The position numbers were made by a program, and so were the translations under genes. Below the pieces are notes generated by a model, which was given only the letters and a program-made list of their open reading frames with translations, did not search any database and was not told where the DNA came from. 64,000 nt of DNA from the NCBI GenBank assembly GCA_017307505.1, contig JAFKEE010000017.1, positions 248,001-312,000 on the forward strand. Direction: 5' to 3'. Each line of letters opens with the position of its first letter. The stretch's first letter is position 1. Positions 44,868 to 54,325 of the stretch are shown here, piece by piece. The stretch is from Acidobacteriota bacterium. GTDB taxonomy: Bacteria > Acidobacteriota > Terriglobia > Bryobacterales > Bryobacteraceae.

Positions 44868-45728
44868 ATGGACTGGTTCAAACTCCAGAAGAAAGTCACC
44901 GCGGTCAAGAGCGAGGAAGAGCGCCACATCCGCACCGAAGGGTTGTGGATCAAATGCGACGGCTGCCGCCAGATCATCTGGCGCAAAGACCTCGAAGAGA
45001 CCCTGCAGTGCTGCCCGAAATGCGGCCATCACTTCCGCATCGATGCCCGCACACGCCTCAACTACCTGATGGATGGCGGCGTGTGGCAGGAACACGATGC
45101 CGGCATGGTGTCCTCCGACCCGCTGGAATTCGTCGATTCCAAGCGCTACAAAGACCGTCTGGCCGGCATGCAGAAGAGCACTGGCATGAAGGACGCTGTC
45201 ATCTCGGCCACCGGCAAAATCCAGGGCCGCCAGGTGCACGTCTGCGCCATGGAATTGAAGTTCATCGGCGGCTCAATGGGCTCGGTCGTGGGCGAAAAGA
45301 TCACCCGCATGGTCGAGCGCTCCATCGCCGACAAATCCCCCTGCATCATCGTCTCCGCCTCCGGTGGAGCCCGCATGCAGGAAGGCGCCATCAGCCTCAT
45401 GCAGCTCGCCAAGATCAGCGCCGCGCTCATGAAGCTCGACGAAGCCAAGGTGCCCTACATCAGCCTGCTGACGGACCCCACCACCGGCGGCGTCACCGCC
45501 AGTTTCGCCATGCTCGGCGACCTCAACATCTCCGAACCCGGTGCCCTGATCGGCTTCGCCGGCCCCCGCGTCATTGAGCAGACGATTCGCCAGAAGCTGC
45601 CTGAGGGCTTCCAGCGTGCCGAATTCGTCCTTCAGCACGGCTTCCTCGACGCAGTCGTGAAGCGCAGCGAACTCCGTGCCTTCATCGCCCGTTCGCTCGA
45701 CTTCTTCTGCGGTCCGCTGGCCGCCTGA
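44868..45728 (+). CDS. accD: Acetyl-CoA carboxylase carboxyltransferase subunit beta
   Basis: AccD transfers the carboxyl group from biotin to acetyl-CoA together with AccA. The 286-residue protein has the N-terminal zinc ribbon (KCDGC near 28-32, CCPKCG near 47-52), the FVDSKRYKDR segment, and the crotonase-like core with SASGGARMQEGAISLMQ (about 159-175) and TDPTTGGVTASFA (about 202-214). It is of normal length. accA is not adjacent. Divergent from rlmH. Confidence 0.96.
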   Translation: MDWFKLQKKVTAVKSEEERHIRTEGLWIKCDGCRQIIWRKDLEETLQCCPKCGHHFRIDARTRLNYLMDGGVWQEHDAGMVSSDPLEFVDSKRYKDRLAGMQKSTGMKDAVISATGKIQGRQVHVCAMELKFIGGSMGSVVGEKITRMVERSIADKSPCIIVSASGGARMQEGAISLMQLAKISAALMKLDEAKVPYISLLTDPTTGGVTASFAMLGDLNISEPGALIGFAGPRVIEQTIRQKLPEGFQRAEFVLQHGFLDAVVKRSELRAFIARSLDFFCGPLAA

Positions 45729-45738
45729 GAATCGATCC

Positions 45739-47313
45739 ATGAACCCATCCTGGAGATTGCCTGCGCTCCTCCTCCTCGGCGCGGCGCTGGCGCACGCCCA
45801 GCAATACGATATCCTCATCCGCAACGGCCGCCTCCTCGACGGCGCCGGCAATCCCTGGTTCCGCTCCGACATTGCCATCAGGGACGGCCGCATCGCCGCC
45901 ATCGGAGCCCTGCCCAACGCCACGGCAGCCCGCGTCATCGACGCTCGCAACCGCCTCGTCTCGCCCGGCTTCATCGACGTCCACACCCACGTCGAAGGCG
46001 CCGTCGAAAAGGTCCCCCGCGGCGACAACTACCTCCTCGATGGCGTCACCACCATCGTCACCGGCAACTGCGGCGGCTCCGTCGTCAATATGGCCGAGTG
46101 GTTCCAGTCCCTCGAGGCCAAAGGCCTCGGCCTGAACCTCGCCTCCCTCATCGGCCACAACACCGTCCGCCGCCAGGTGATGGGCACCGAGAACCGCCCC
46201 GCCACCGCCGACGAGATCGCCAAAATGAAGGCCCTCATCCACGAGGCCATGCAGGAAGGCGCCGTCGGCTTCTCCACCGGACTCATTTACATCCCCGGCA
46301 CTTACTCCAACAGCGACGAAGTCGTCGACCTCGCCCGCGCTGCCGCCTCCTACCAGGGCGTCTACGCCTCCCACATGCGCGACGAAGGGGCCAAGATCCT
46401 TGACGCCATCAACGAGGCCGCCCGCGTCGGCCAGGAAGCTGGCATGCGCGTCGAGCTCTCCCACTTCAAGATCGACACTCCGCGCCTCTGGGGCATGAGC
46501 GACAAGTCCCTCGCCCTCGTCGAGGAATATCGCCGCAAAGGCGTAGACGTGGTCGTTGACCAATACCCCTACGACCACTCCTCCACCAACCTCGGCATCA
46601 CTCTGCCCTCCTGGGCTCTCGCCGACGGCCAGGCCAAGATCAGGGAACGCCTCACCACCCCCGGCTCCCGCAAGGAGATTGCCGAGCAGATGGAGCGCAT
46701 GATCAAGGACCTCGGCCATCCCGACTACAGCTACGCCATCGTCGCCCGCTACACTCCCAACCCCGAGTTCGAGGGCAAGAACATCGTCGAAGTCACCAAA
46801 CTGCGCGGCCAGGAGCCCACCGTCGCCAACCAGATCGACACCATCCTCGAAATGGTCGCCGCCGGCGGAGCCCAGATGATCTACCACTCCATGGGCGACG
46901 ACGACATCCTGCGCATCCTGCGCTACCCCAACACCGGCATCGCCAGCGACGGCGGCATCCGCGTCTTCGGCGAAGGTATGCCCCACCCGCGCGCCTACGG
47001 CACCAACGCCCGAGTCCTGGCCGAGTACGTCCGCAAACGCGGTGTCCTTACCTGGGAAGACGCCATCCGCCGCATGACCTCCCTGCCCGCGCGAACCTTC
47101 AACTTCCAGGACCGCGGCGTCCTCCGCGAAGGCGCCGCCGCCGACATCCTCGTCTTCGACCCCGAGCGAGTGCAGGACAAAGCCACCTACACCCAACCCC
47201 ACCAGTACACCGAAGGCTTCGACTTCGTCCTTGTCAACGGCGTCGTCATGGTGGAAGACGGTAAACTCACCGACGCCCGCGGAGGCCGCATCCTGCGCCA
47301 CGCCGCGCGTTGA
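45739..47313 (+). CDS. Exported N-acyl-D-amino-acid deacylase family amidohydrolase
   Basis: The 524-residue protein starts at ATG 45739 and has a signal peptide (PALLLLGAALAHAQ). The amidohydrolase barrel shows the metal motif GFIDVHTHVEG (about 75-85), GNCGG (about 109-113), the SLIGHN strand (about 134-139) and SHMRDEG (about 211-217) with the His-Glu ligands. ELSHFKID and TGIASDGGIR (catalytic Asp, about 396-405) are typical of D-aminoacylases. The family deacylates N-acyl-D-amino acids or related peptides. Starts 10 bases after accD and may be co-transcribed. Confidence 0.88.
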   Translation: MNPSWRLPALLLLGAALAHAQQYDILIRNGRLLDGAGNPWFRSDIAIRDGRIAAIGALPNATAARVIDARNRLVSPGFIDVHTHVEGAVEKVPRGDNYLLDGVTTIVTGNCGGSVVNMAEWFQSLEAKGLGLNLASLIGHNTVRRQVMGTENRPATADEIAKMKALIHEAMQEGAVGFSTGLIYIPGTYSNSDEVVDLARAAASYQGVYASHMRDEGAKILDAINEAARVGQEAGMRVELSHFKIDTPRLWGMSDKSLALVEEYRRKGVDVVVDQYPYDHSSTNLGITLPSWALADGQAKIRERLTTPGSRKEIAEQMERMIKDLGHPDYSYAIVARYTPNPEFEGKNIVEVTKLRGQEPTVANQIDTILEMVAAGGAQMIYHSMGDDDILRILRYPNTGIASDGGIRVFGEGMPHPRAYGTNARVLAEYVRKRGVLTWEDAIRRMTSLPARTFNFQDRGVLREGAAADILVFDPERVQDKATYTQPHQYTEGFDFVLVNGVVMVEDGKLTDARGGRILRHAAR

Positions 47314-47332
47314 TCAGAAAGTCCACGAATTA

Positions 47333-49246
47333 ATGATTTCGCTCGTCAATGCCAGTAAACGCTTCGGCCCCAAGGTCCTCTTTGAAGGGGTCAACTGGCT
47401 CATCACTCCGCAGGACCGCGTCGGCCTCGTCGGCGCCAACGGCACCGGCAAGTCCACCGTCATGAAGATCCTCGCCGGCCTCGAAACCATCGACAGCGGC
47501 GACGTCACCACCCAGAAAGGCATCACCGCCGGCTACCTGCCCCAGGACGGACTCAGCCTCTCCGGCCGCACCGTCTTCGAGGAGTGCCTCTCCGTCTTCG
47601 ATCACATCCGCGACATGGAACGCGAAATGGAACAGCTCGCCCACGCCATGAGCGAGCTCGATCCGTCGAGCGAAGAATACGCCATTACTACAGACCGCTT
47701 CAGCCACCTCGACTCCCAGTTCCGCAATCGCGACGGCTATGCCCTCGAAGCCAAGGTCGGCAGCGTCCTCAGCGGACTCGGCTTCCCCAAGGACGAGTGG
47801 ACGAAACGAACCGAATACTTCTCCGGCGGCTGGCAGATGCGCATCGCGCTCGCCAAGCTCCTGCTCGAACAGCCTGACCTGCTCCTGCTCGACGAACCCA
47901 CCAACCACCTCGACCTCGAAGCCCGCAACTGGCTCGAAGAGTACCTCGGCAACTACCCCAACGCCTTCGTCCTCATCTCCCACGACCGCTACTTCCTCGA
48001 TGTCGCCGTCTCCAAAATCGTCGAACTCTGGAACAGGAACCTCCACTTCTACACCGGCGGCTACGAGCGCTACATCGCCCAGAAGACCGAACGCCGTACC
48101 CTCCTCGAATCCGCCTACCGCAATCAGCAGGAGCGCATCGAGCAGCTCGAGGCCTTCATCAACCGCTTTCGCTACCAGGCCACCAAGGCCAAGCAGGTCC
48201 AGTCCCGCATCAAGGAACTGGAAAAGATCGAACGCATCGAGATTCCGCCCGAAGAGAAGGCCATCCACTTCTCCTTCCCGCAGCCCAAGGCCTCCGGCCG
48301 CGTCGTCGCCGAATTCACCAACGTCACCAAGGCTTACGGCGACCGCGTCATCCTCGACAAGGTGAACTTCGCCATCGAGCGCGGCGAACGCGTCGCCCTC
48401 GTCGGCGTCAACGGAGCCGGCAAGTCGACCCTCATCAAACTCCTCGCCGGCACCGAAGCCCTCACGCGCGGCGACTACAAGATCGGCCACAACGTCCAGC
48501 CCGACTACTTCGCCCAGGATCAGTACAAGGAACTCGACACCGACTCGCGCCTCCTCGACGACCTCATGAGCGTCGCCAACGGCAAAACGGTCACCGAACT
48601 CCGCAGCCTGCTGGGCTGCTTCCTCTTCAGCGAAGACGATGTCTTCAAGCAGATCGGCGTCCTCAGCGGCGGTGAACGCAACCGCTACGCCCTGGCTCGC
48701 ATGCTGCTGAACCCGTCCAACTTCCTCCTGCTGGACGAGCCCACCAACCACCTGGACCTGCGCGCCAAGGACGTCCTGCTCATATCTCTCCAGGAGTTCA
48801 CCGGCACGGTCGTCTTCGTCTCCCACGACCGCTACTTCATCGACAAGCTCGCCACCAAGGTCTTCGAAATCGCCAACGGCGAGGTGGAAGTCTTCCCCGG
48901 CAACTACGAGGACTACCAATACCGCAAGGCCGGCGGCTCGCCCGTTGTCTCCTCCACAGTCGTCCCCACCGTGGTCGAAGACACCTCGGCCCCCAAAGCC
49001 GAGGCAAAGAACAAACGCCTGAATCCACTCAAGGTGAAGCAGTTGGAGGACAAGGCGGCGAAGCTGGAAGCCAGGTCGATGGAACTGGAAGCCGAAATCG
49101 CCCAGCTCGAGCAGGCCCTCCAGGATTTCGTCAATGCGGAAGAGACCCGCCGGCAGATGGAACTCCTCGACCAGCGCCGCAAACAGCTCGACGAGGTGCT
49201 GGCCGAATGGGAATCGGTTTCCCTGGAAATCGAGGAAGTTCGCTAA
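47333..49246 (+). CDS. ABC-F family ATPase (Uup/EttA-like)
   Basis: The 637-residue protein starts at ATG 47333 and has two ABC domains with no membrane part. Walker A motifs are GANGTGKS (about 35-42) and GVNGAGKS (about 359-366); signatures are FSGGWQMR and LSGGERNR; both Walker B sites read LLLDEPTNHLD. A linker helix pair with basic residues lies between. The C-terminus is a coiled coil (LEDKAAKLEARSMELEAEIAQLEQ). ABC-F proteins act on stalled ribosomes; the coil suggests Uup rather than EttA. 19 bases after the deacylase. Confidence 0.93.
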   Translation: MISLVNASKRFGPKVLFEGVNWLITPQDRVGLVGANGTGKSTVMKILAGLETIDSGDVTTQKGITAGYLPQDGLSLSGRTVFEECLSVFDHIRDMEREMEQLAHAMSELDPSSEEYAITTDRFSHLDSQFRNRDGYALEAKVGSVLSGLGFPKDEWTKRTEYFSGGWQMRIALAKLLLEQPDLLLLDEPTNHLDLEARNWLEEYLGNYPNAFVLISHDRYFLDVAVSKIVELWNRNLHFYTGGYERYIAQKTERRTLLESAYRNQQERIEQLEAFINRFRYQATKAKQVQSRIKELEKIERIEIPPEEKAIHFSFPQPKASGRVVAEFTNVTKAYGDRVILDKVNFAIERGERVALVGVNGAGKSTLIKLLAGTEALTRGDYKIGHNVQPDYFAQDQYKELDTDSRLLDDLMSVANGKTVTELRSLLGCFLFSEDDVFKQIGVLSGGERNRYALARMLLNPSNFLLLDEPTNHLDLRAKDVLLISLQEFTGTVVFVSHDRYFIDKLATKVFEIANGEVEVFPGNYEDYQYRKAGGSPVVSSTVVPTVVEDTSAPKAEAKNKRLNPLKVKQLEDKAAKLEARSMELEAEIAQLEQALQDFVNAEETRRQMELLDQRRKQLDEVLAEWESVSLEIEEVR

Positions 49247-49274
49247 TCCGCCGGGCGGCTTTACAATAGAGGGA

Positions 49275-49829
49275 ATGGGTGACCCCCTCTACCTTTCTCT
49301 CTGGCTGAAGAACTATTCCACCTTGGCCCTCCCGCTCTATATGAAGAAGGCCATGGGTGTGCTCCCGGTCTCCCGCCTGTCTCCGGGCGGCGTCTTCCGC
49401 GTCTGCGCCCTGAATTTCCAGGAGGCGCCCCTCTGGGAAGAGTACATCGAAGGCGAACTCGACCCGCAAAGCCTGGCCACCCGGGCGCAGGACTTCCTTC
49501 ACGACGACTGCGCCCTCCAGATCGAAACCCGCTGGGAACTCTACCAATGGGACGACGACTGGGAACTGAAGCCCTCCACCATCACCCTCGACATCTACGG
49601 CCCCGAATTCGACAGCGGCCGTGGCGAGCACGCCCGCGTCCACTTCGGCCCCGAGGCGCTCTTCCTCCCCCAACCCCAGAGCGACCAACTCCGCCCCGTC
49701 CAGTCCAACATCCGCAGCCTGCTCCACCTGGCGCAGGACATCGAAAACGAACTGGGCGTGGAGCGCCGCATCCTCTGGTCGGAAGACGAGGAGAACTTCG
49801 TCGACAAGCTGATGCTGATGCTCGACTGA
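49275..49829 (+). CDS. Hypothetical protein, not recognised
   Basis: The 184-residue product starts at ATG 49275 after AGAGGG. No signal or membrane helix. It has aromatic N-terminal residues (LYLSLWLKNYSTLALPLYMKK), a run of strands with an acidic stretch (YQWDDDWELKPSTITLDIYGP), and an acidic C-terminus (WSEDEENFVDKLMLMLD). I know no family for it. Follows the ABC-F gene by 28 bases. Confidence 0.6.
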   Translation: MGDPLYLSLWLKNYSTLALPLYMKKAMGVLPVSRLSPGGVFRVCALNFQEAPLWEEYIEGELDPQSLATRAQDFLHDDCALQIETRWELYQWDDDWELKPSTITLDIYGPEFDSGRGEHARVHFGPEALFLPQPQSDQLRPVQSNIRSLLHLAQDIENELGVERRILWSEDEENFVDKLMLMLD

Positions 49830-49843
49830 TCGAGGAAGGTGCG

Positions 49844-50239
49844 CTACCGGCCGTTGCCCACCGCTCTGCCAGTCGGCGCCAATTCAGCAATCGCCTCCAG
49901 CAACTGCTTCGGAACAAACGGCTTCAACAACGAGCCAACCCGGTGCCTCTGCGACTCCTCCACCACCTCGTTGCTGAACGGCATGCCGCTCGAGATCAGC
50001 ACCCGCAACGTGTCGGATTCGCGCAGCAGCACCTCCATCACCTCCTCCCCTGTCATGTCCGGCAATCTCAGGTCGAGAACAACAATCTGAAAGGGACAGG
50101 GGGTCTGGCGGCATTTCTCGATAGCAGCCTGGCCGGTATCACAAACGTCCACTGTATAGCCCTGCCGCTCCAGATATTTACGGAGCAGGTTGAGCAACGG
50201 TAGTTCGTCGTCCACCAGGAGTAGCGAGAGGTTCGCCAT
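49844..50239 (-). CDS. Single-domain response regulator
   Basis: The 131-residue receiver starts at ATG 50239 after AGAGGG. Residues LLLVDDELP hold the acidic pocket, VVLDLRLPDMTG the phospho-acceptor Asp, ISSGM the Thr/Ser position and LLKPFVPKQ the lysine. It lacks an output domain, so it acts through protein contact. No partner kinase is adjacent. It is divergent from the DUF4139 protein gene by 42 bases. Confidence 0.88.
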   Translation of the reverse strand: MANLSLLLVDDELPLLNLLRKYLERQGYTVDVCDTGQAAIEKCRQTPCPFQIVVLDLRLPDMTGEEVMEVLLRESDTLRVLISSGMPFSNEVVEESQRHRVGSLLKPFVPKQLLEAIAELAPTGRAVGNGR

Positions 50240-50281
50240 GGGTGCGCCCTCTGAACATACCATCTAGGTAGGGGAGGCGTC

Positions 50282-52279
50282 ATGAAACAAGCGCTCGCCA
50301 TTTTTCTCTCAGCCAGCCTGATTCAGGCGGCGGATTTGCCGGTGACCAAAGTCATCCTTTATAAGAACGGAGTTGCCTACTATGAACGCTCGGGCGAGGT
50401 AAAAGCAGGAGAACCAGGCCGCCTCGACTTCCAGGCCTCGGAAATGGACGATGTCCTCAAGTCCCTCGTCGTCGACGCCAAAGGCGGGGTCTCCCGCATC
50501 CGCTACGAACTCAGCGAACCCCTGCAGCGCAAACTCGCCGGCCAGGGCATCCAGATCCGCGAAGAACAGCCGCTCGTCCAGATCCTCGACCGCTGGCGCG
50601 GCGCCCACATTGAACTCAAATACGGCGGCGCCACCCTCTCTGGGGTCATCATCAGCGGCCGCCTCGCGCCCCTGCCCCAGCAAGGCCAGCGCCAGGAGCT
50701 AACCCTCCTCACCGATTCCGGCGAGATGCGCCTCATTGATCTCGAAGCCGCCCAGGGCCTGAAACTCACCGACGCCAAGCTCCAGCAGCAGTTCGTTGAC
50801 GCCCTCGCCGCCATCGCCCAGTCCCGGTCCAAGGACAAGCGCGCCGTCTTCATCGACGCCGCCTCCGCCGGCAAGCTCATCGCCCGCTACCTGATTCCCG
50901 CCGCCGTGTGGAAGTCCAGCTATCGCCTTGCTCTGGCCGACACAGGTGACTCCACCCTGGAGGGCTGGGCCATCGTCGACAACGCTTCGGGGGAAGACTG
51001 GACGAACGTCGACCTCACCGTAGTCAGCGGCCGCCCCGTCTCCTTCATCAGCCGGCTCTACGAACCCAGGTTCCTCACCAGGCCCGAAGTCTCCCTCCCC
51101 GACGACCAGCCCGTCGCGCCCGTTCTCTACGAAAGCGCGATGAAGAAGGAAGCCGATGTCCGTGCTGATGCCGGTGCTGTCGGTGGCCTCCGGGCCGAGC
51201 GCGCTGCCAGGTCCAATCGCGCCTTCGCCCCGGCCATGGCCGCCGCCCCCGCGCCTGCACCGGAAGCCATGATGCTCTCCGCCGGCTCCGGCGCTCTCAA
51301 TGTCGCCACCGAAGCCCGCGAAGCCGGCGAACTCTTCGAATACCGCTTCTCCACACCCGTCACCGCGAAGAAGGGCGAGTCCATGCTCCTGCCCTTCCTC
51401 CAGCAGAAGATCGGCGCCCGCAAGCTGCTCGTCTACTCAGACCGCTCGCAGCTCAATCCGCGCAATGCCGCCGAAATCACCAACATCACCGGCAAAACCC
51501 TCGACGGAGGCCCCATCACCGTCTACCAGGCCGGCGGCTACTCCGGCGAAGCGCTCATGGATACCCTCAAGGCCGGCGAAAAGCGCCTCATCAGCTACTC
51601 CGTCGACCAGGGCACCCGCGTCACCACCAACTTTGAAACCACCAGCGACCTCATCCGCTCCTTCAAGGCCAACCGCGGAATCCTCACCACCAACAGCGCC
51701 ATCGTCACTACGACGACCTACACCATCGACAACGCCGACGCCAAGGAGAAGACCCTCGTCATCGAGCACCCGGTCGACTCCTCCCAGAAACTGCTCAGCC
51801 CCAAGGCCGACGAGACCAGCCCCAACAAATACCGCTTCCACGTAAAACTCGCCGCCAAAGGCAACGCGAAGCTCGCCGTCGTCCAGGAGCGCGAACTCCA
51901 GCAGACCATCATGATCAGCTCGCTCACTCCGGATGTCCTCGCCGACTACATCCAGAACAAACAGCTCACGCCGGCTGCCCGCAAACAGCTCGAAGCCATC
52001 GCCGCCAAGAAGGCCGACATCGCCGCCTCCGACAACGAACTGCGCCAGATCGAGACGCAGACCACCGAGATTAGCCGAGACCAGGACCGCATCCGCCAGA
52101 ACATCAACTCCCTCAGCCGCATCGCCGGCCAGGAAGCCCAAGTGAACCGCTATGCGGCCGAGCTCGCCAAACTCGACACTACCCTCGCTCAGCTCCGCGA
52201 CCGACAGAGCGAGTTGCGCAAACGCCACACAACCCTCGACACTGAACTCAACGCCCTCATTGAGAAGCTAGAGTTTTGA
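50282..52279 (+). CDS. Exported DUF4139-domain protein
   Basis: The 665-residue protein has a signal peptide (ALAIFLSASLIQAADLP). The N-terminal domain begins VTKVILYKNGVAYYERSGEV and the DUF4139 core lies at about 220-550 (SYRLALADTGDSTLEGWAIVDNASGEDWTNV). The C-terminal ~90 residues are a coiled coil (QTTEISRDQDRIRQNINSL). In the middle is a low-complexity Ala/Pro-rich segment (about 293-335). The function of the family is unknown; it is surface or periplasmic. The stop overlaps the homoserine dehydrogenase start (TTGA). Confidence 0.85.
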   Translation: MKQALAIFLSASLIQAADLPVTKVILYKNGVAYYERSGEVKAGEPGRLDFQASEMDDVLKSLVVDAKGGVSRIRYELSEPLQRKLAGQGIQIREEQPLVQILDRWRGAHIELKYGGATLSGVIISGRLAPLPQQGQRQELTLLTDSGEMRLIDLEAAQGLKLTDAKLQQQFVDALAAIAQSRSKDKRAVFIDAASAGKLIARYLIPAAVWKSSYRLALADTGDSTLEGWAIVDNASGEDWTNVDLTVVSGRPVSFISRLYEPRFLTRPEVSLPDDQPVAPVLYESAMKKEADVRADAGAVGGLRAERAARSNRAFAPAMAAAPAPAPEAMMLSAGSGALNVATEAREAGELFEYRFSTPVTAKKGESMLLPFLQQKIGARKLLVYSDRSQLNPRNAAEITNITGKTLDGGPITVYQAGGYSGEALMDTLKAGEKRLISYSVDQGTRVTTNFETTSDLIRSFKANRGILTTNSAIVTTTTYTIDNADAKEKTLVIEHPVDSSQKLLSPKADETSPNKYRFHVKLAAKGNAKLAVVQERELQQTIMISSLTPDVLADYIQNKQLTPAARKQLEAIAAKKADIAASDNELRQIETQTTEISRDQDRIRQNINSLSRIAGQEAQVNRYAAELAKLDTTLAQLRDRQSELRKRHTTLDTELNALIEKLEF

Positions 52280-53238
52280 GAGTCGCAATCATCGGTTATG
52301 GCAATGTGGGGCGCGCCTTCGCGCGCCTCCTCGAACAGAAACGGTCTGCCTATCCCTTCCGCATCGTGGCGGTGCACACAGCCCGCCACGGTTCGGCGTA
52401 CGATCTGAAGGGTCTGCCCGTCGAGCCCGTCTTCGGCCCGGCGGCCCCATCCATCGACGAATTCCTCACCCAGGCCCGCGCCGAAATCGCCATCGAACTT
52501 ACGCCGCTGAACCCGGAATCCGGCGAGCCCGCCATCACCCACATCCGCTCCGCCCTGGCGCGCGGCATGCACGTGATCACGGCCAACAAAGGACCCGTAG
52601 CCTTCGCCTACGCCGCCCTCTGCGAGGAAGCCCGCCGCGCCGGACTCGAGTTCCGCTACGAGGCCACTACGATGGACGGCACCCCCGTCTATAACCTCGT
52701 CCGCAATAATCTGCCCGGCGTCAGAATCGAAGGCTTCGCCGGAGTCTTCAACTCCACCACCAAGGTGATCCTCGCCGCCATGAGCCGCGGCCTCACCCTC
52801 GAGGAAGGCATCCTGGAGGCCCGCGCCCTGGGCATCGCCGAGGCCGACCCTACCTTCGACATCGATGGCTGGGACTCCGCCTGCAAAGCCGCCGCTCTGG
52901 CCAATGTCATCATGGACGCCCGCGTCACACCCCAGCAGGTCGACCGCCGCGGCATCGGCAAACTCACACCCGAGAAACTCGCCGAAATCGAAGCCACCGG
53001 CAAGACCGTCGCCCTCGTCGCGCGCGCCAAACGGGTCGCCGGAGCCGTCAAACTCCGGGTCCGCGCCGAAGTGCTCGAAAAGGACGACATCCTCGCCTCC
53101 ATGCGCGGAACCTCCAACCTGCTCGTCCTGGAAACCGACCTCATGGGTAAGCTCGGCGTCTTCACCCTCAAACCCGGCCTCGATCAAACCGCCTACGGCC
53201 TCTTTTCCGATCTGGTCGACATCGCGAGAAGCTTATGA
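52276..53238 (+). CDS. Homoserine dehydrogenase without ACT domain
   Basis: It reduces aspartate semialdehyde to homoserine for threonine and methionine synthesis. The 320-residue protein starts at a TTG overlapping the previous stop. The Rossmann fold opens with VAIIGYGNVGRAF. TANKGPVAF (about 98-106) is the nucleotide-site motif. EATTMDGTPVYNL, GVFNSTTKVIL and EADPTFDIDGWDSACKAA (about 193-210) are the substrate-site signature with the catalytic Lys. No C-terminal ACT regulatory domain is present, unlike many bacterial enzymes of about 430 residues. Confidence 0.92.
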   Translation: MRVAIIGYGNVGRAFARLLEQKRSAYPFRIVAVHTARHGSAYDLKGLPVEPVFGPAAPSIDEFLTQARAEIAIELTPLNPESGEPAITHIRSALARGMHVITANKGPVAFAYAALCEEARRAGLEFRYEATTMDGTPVYNLVRNNLPGVRIEGFAGVFNSTTKVILAAMSRGLTLEEGILEARALGIAEADPTFDIDGWDSACKAAALANVIMDARVTPQQVDRRGIGKLTPEKLAEIEATGKTVALVARAKRVAGAVKLRVRAEVLEKDDILASMRGTSNLLVLETDLMGKLGVFTLKPGLDQTAYGLFSDLVDIARSL

Positions 53239-54077
53239 AACTGATGAACACCCAGCACGGTCCGGCCGTGCTCCACGACGGCGCCGCCGTCCTCTTCAGC
53301 GAGATCAATGCAAAGCGCGGTACGGCTCTGCCCGCCGATCTGCTCAGCCTGATCCAATCCGGCGACCTCAGCGCCCTGCGGGACCTGAGCGGCATCGAAG
53401 GAGAACCGCTCTCGGGCATCGAGCCCCAGTTGCCCTTCACTCCGCCCAAGATCTGGTGTATCGGCCTCAACTACAAGAGTCACGCCGAGGACATCAACGC
53501 CGTCCAGCCCGAGGAGCCCGGCAGCTTCATGAAGCCCGCCTCCTGCCTCTTCCCGCCCGGAGGCGACATCGTCCTGCCCCCAGCCGAGGTTTCGAATGAC
53601 GTCGACGCCGAAGGCGAGCTCGGCGTGGTCATCGGCCGCCGTTGCCGCTTCGTTCCAGCCGAACACGTACCCGAAGTAATCTTCGGCTACACCACGACGC
53701 TGGACCTGACCGCCCTGGACGTCCTGGCCAAGAACACCCGCTATCTCACCCGGTCGAAGTCCATCGATACCTTCTTCAGTTTCGGACCCGTCATCGTCAC
53801 AGCCGACGAAGTCCCCGACGTGGCAGCCCTGGAAGTGATCACGGGCCACAACGGCGGCATCTGTTCCCGGGACTTTGTGCACCACATGCGGCACCTGCCC
53901 TACGAACTGGTCCGTTTCCACAGCGATTTCTTCACCCTGGAGCCCGGAGACCTGATCTCCACCGGCTGCCCCAAGGGCGCGCGAATCAAGGCCGGAGATG
54001 TGGTGGAATCGCGAATCGACGGCGTAGGCCGCCTGACCGCCAAGGTCACGCAAGGAACAAGAGTCCCGCTCTACTGA
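53235..54077 (+). CDS. Fumarylacetoacetate hydrolase family protein
   Basis: The 280-residue protein has the C-terminal FAH fold: KIWCIGLNYKSHAED (about 75-89), KPASCLFPPGGDIVLP, and the metal site with Glu-x-Glu in VDAEGELGVVIG. Later come GYTTTLDLTALD, TRSKSIDTFFSFGP and LEPGDLISTGCPKG. Family members hydrolyse or isomerise 2-oxo-diacids in aromatic catabolism, or decarboxylate oxaloacetate-like acids; substrate is open. It overlaps homoserine dehydrogenase by 4 bases, a pairing without an obvious metabolic link. Confidence 0.9.
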   Translation: MKLMNTQHGPAVLHDGAAVLFSEINAKRGTALPADLLSLIQSGDLSALRDLSGIEGEPLSGIEPQLPFTPPKIWCIGLNYKSHAEDINAVQPEEPGSFMKPASCLFPPGGDIVLPPAEVSNDVDAEGELGVVIGRRCRFVPAEHVPEVIFGYTTTLDLTALDVLAKNTRYLTRSKSIDTFFSFGPVIVTADEVPDVAALEVITGHNGGICSRDFVHHMRHLPYELVRFHSDFFTLEPGDLISTGCPKGARIKAGDVVESRIDGVGRLTAKVTQGTRVPLY

Positions 54078-54083
54078 GCACGG

Positions 54084-54132
54084 TCAGCGATCAGTCATCA
54101 GCGCTCAGCTGTCAGCCATCAGCTATCAGCTT
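54084..54132 (+). repeat. Heptad tandem repeat TCAGCNN, left arm
   Basis: Seven consecutive 7-base units share TCAGC (one is TCAGT) and differ in the last two bases. Less regular TCAGC units continue to about 54172. This arm is inverted relative to the units at 54291-54325. The two arms enclose double-hairpin copy 2. Confidence 0.8.
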
Positions 54133-54211
54133 TTCGCGCTCAGCTTTCGTCAATCAGCGGTCAGGTTTCAGCCATCCACCTTCAACCCTGAGACCTGCAC
54201 CACCCCGTTGG

Positions 54212-54253
54212 GACGGCGGACCCCCAGGTCCGCGCGGGGTCCCCAGACCCCGC
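54212..54253. repeat. Double-hairpin intergenic repeat, copy 2
   Basis: The first hairpin (GCGGACC/GGTCCGC) is as in the other copies. The second reads GCGGGGT/ACCCCGC, a different sequence but the same shape, so base pairing rather than sequence is conserved. It lies between the convergent FAH-family and lysE-like genes. Confidence 0.8.
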
Positions 54254-54290
54254 CCAAGTCTCAGCTCCAAAACGCCCGGCCCCATCCGCG

Positions 54291-54325
54291 AGCTGAGAGC
54301 TGACAGCTGAAAGCTGATAGCTGAC
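54291..54325 (-). repeat. Heptad tandem repeat, right (inverted) arm
   Basis: Five perfect units of AGCTGAN are the reverse complement of NTCAGCT. Together with the left arm they could fold into a stem of about 50 bp around the double hairpin. Degenerate units continue to the lysE stop codon at 54356. Confidence 0.8.

Noticed and set aside
45682-47301. 539-residue open frame antisense to the D-aminoacylase-like gene
   Set aside because: High-GC codon use leaves the antisense frame open. The product is Gly/Asp/Val-rich with no motif, and the plus-strand gene is a clear enzyme.
47330-48919. 529-residue open frame antisense to the ABC-F gene
   Set aside because: It is a mirror of the two ABC domains with biased composition and no ribosome site.
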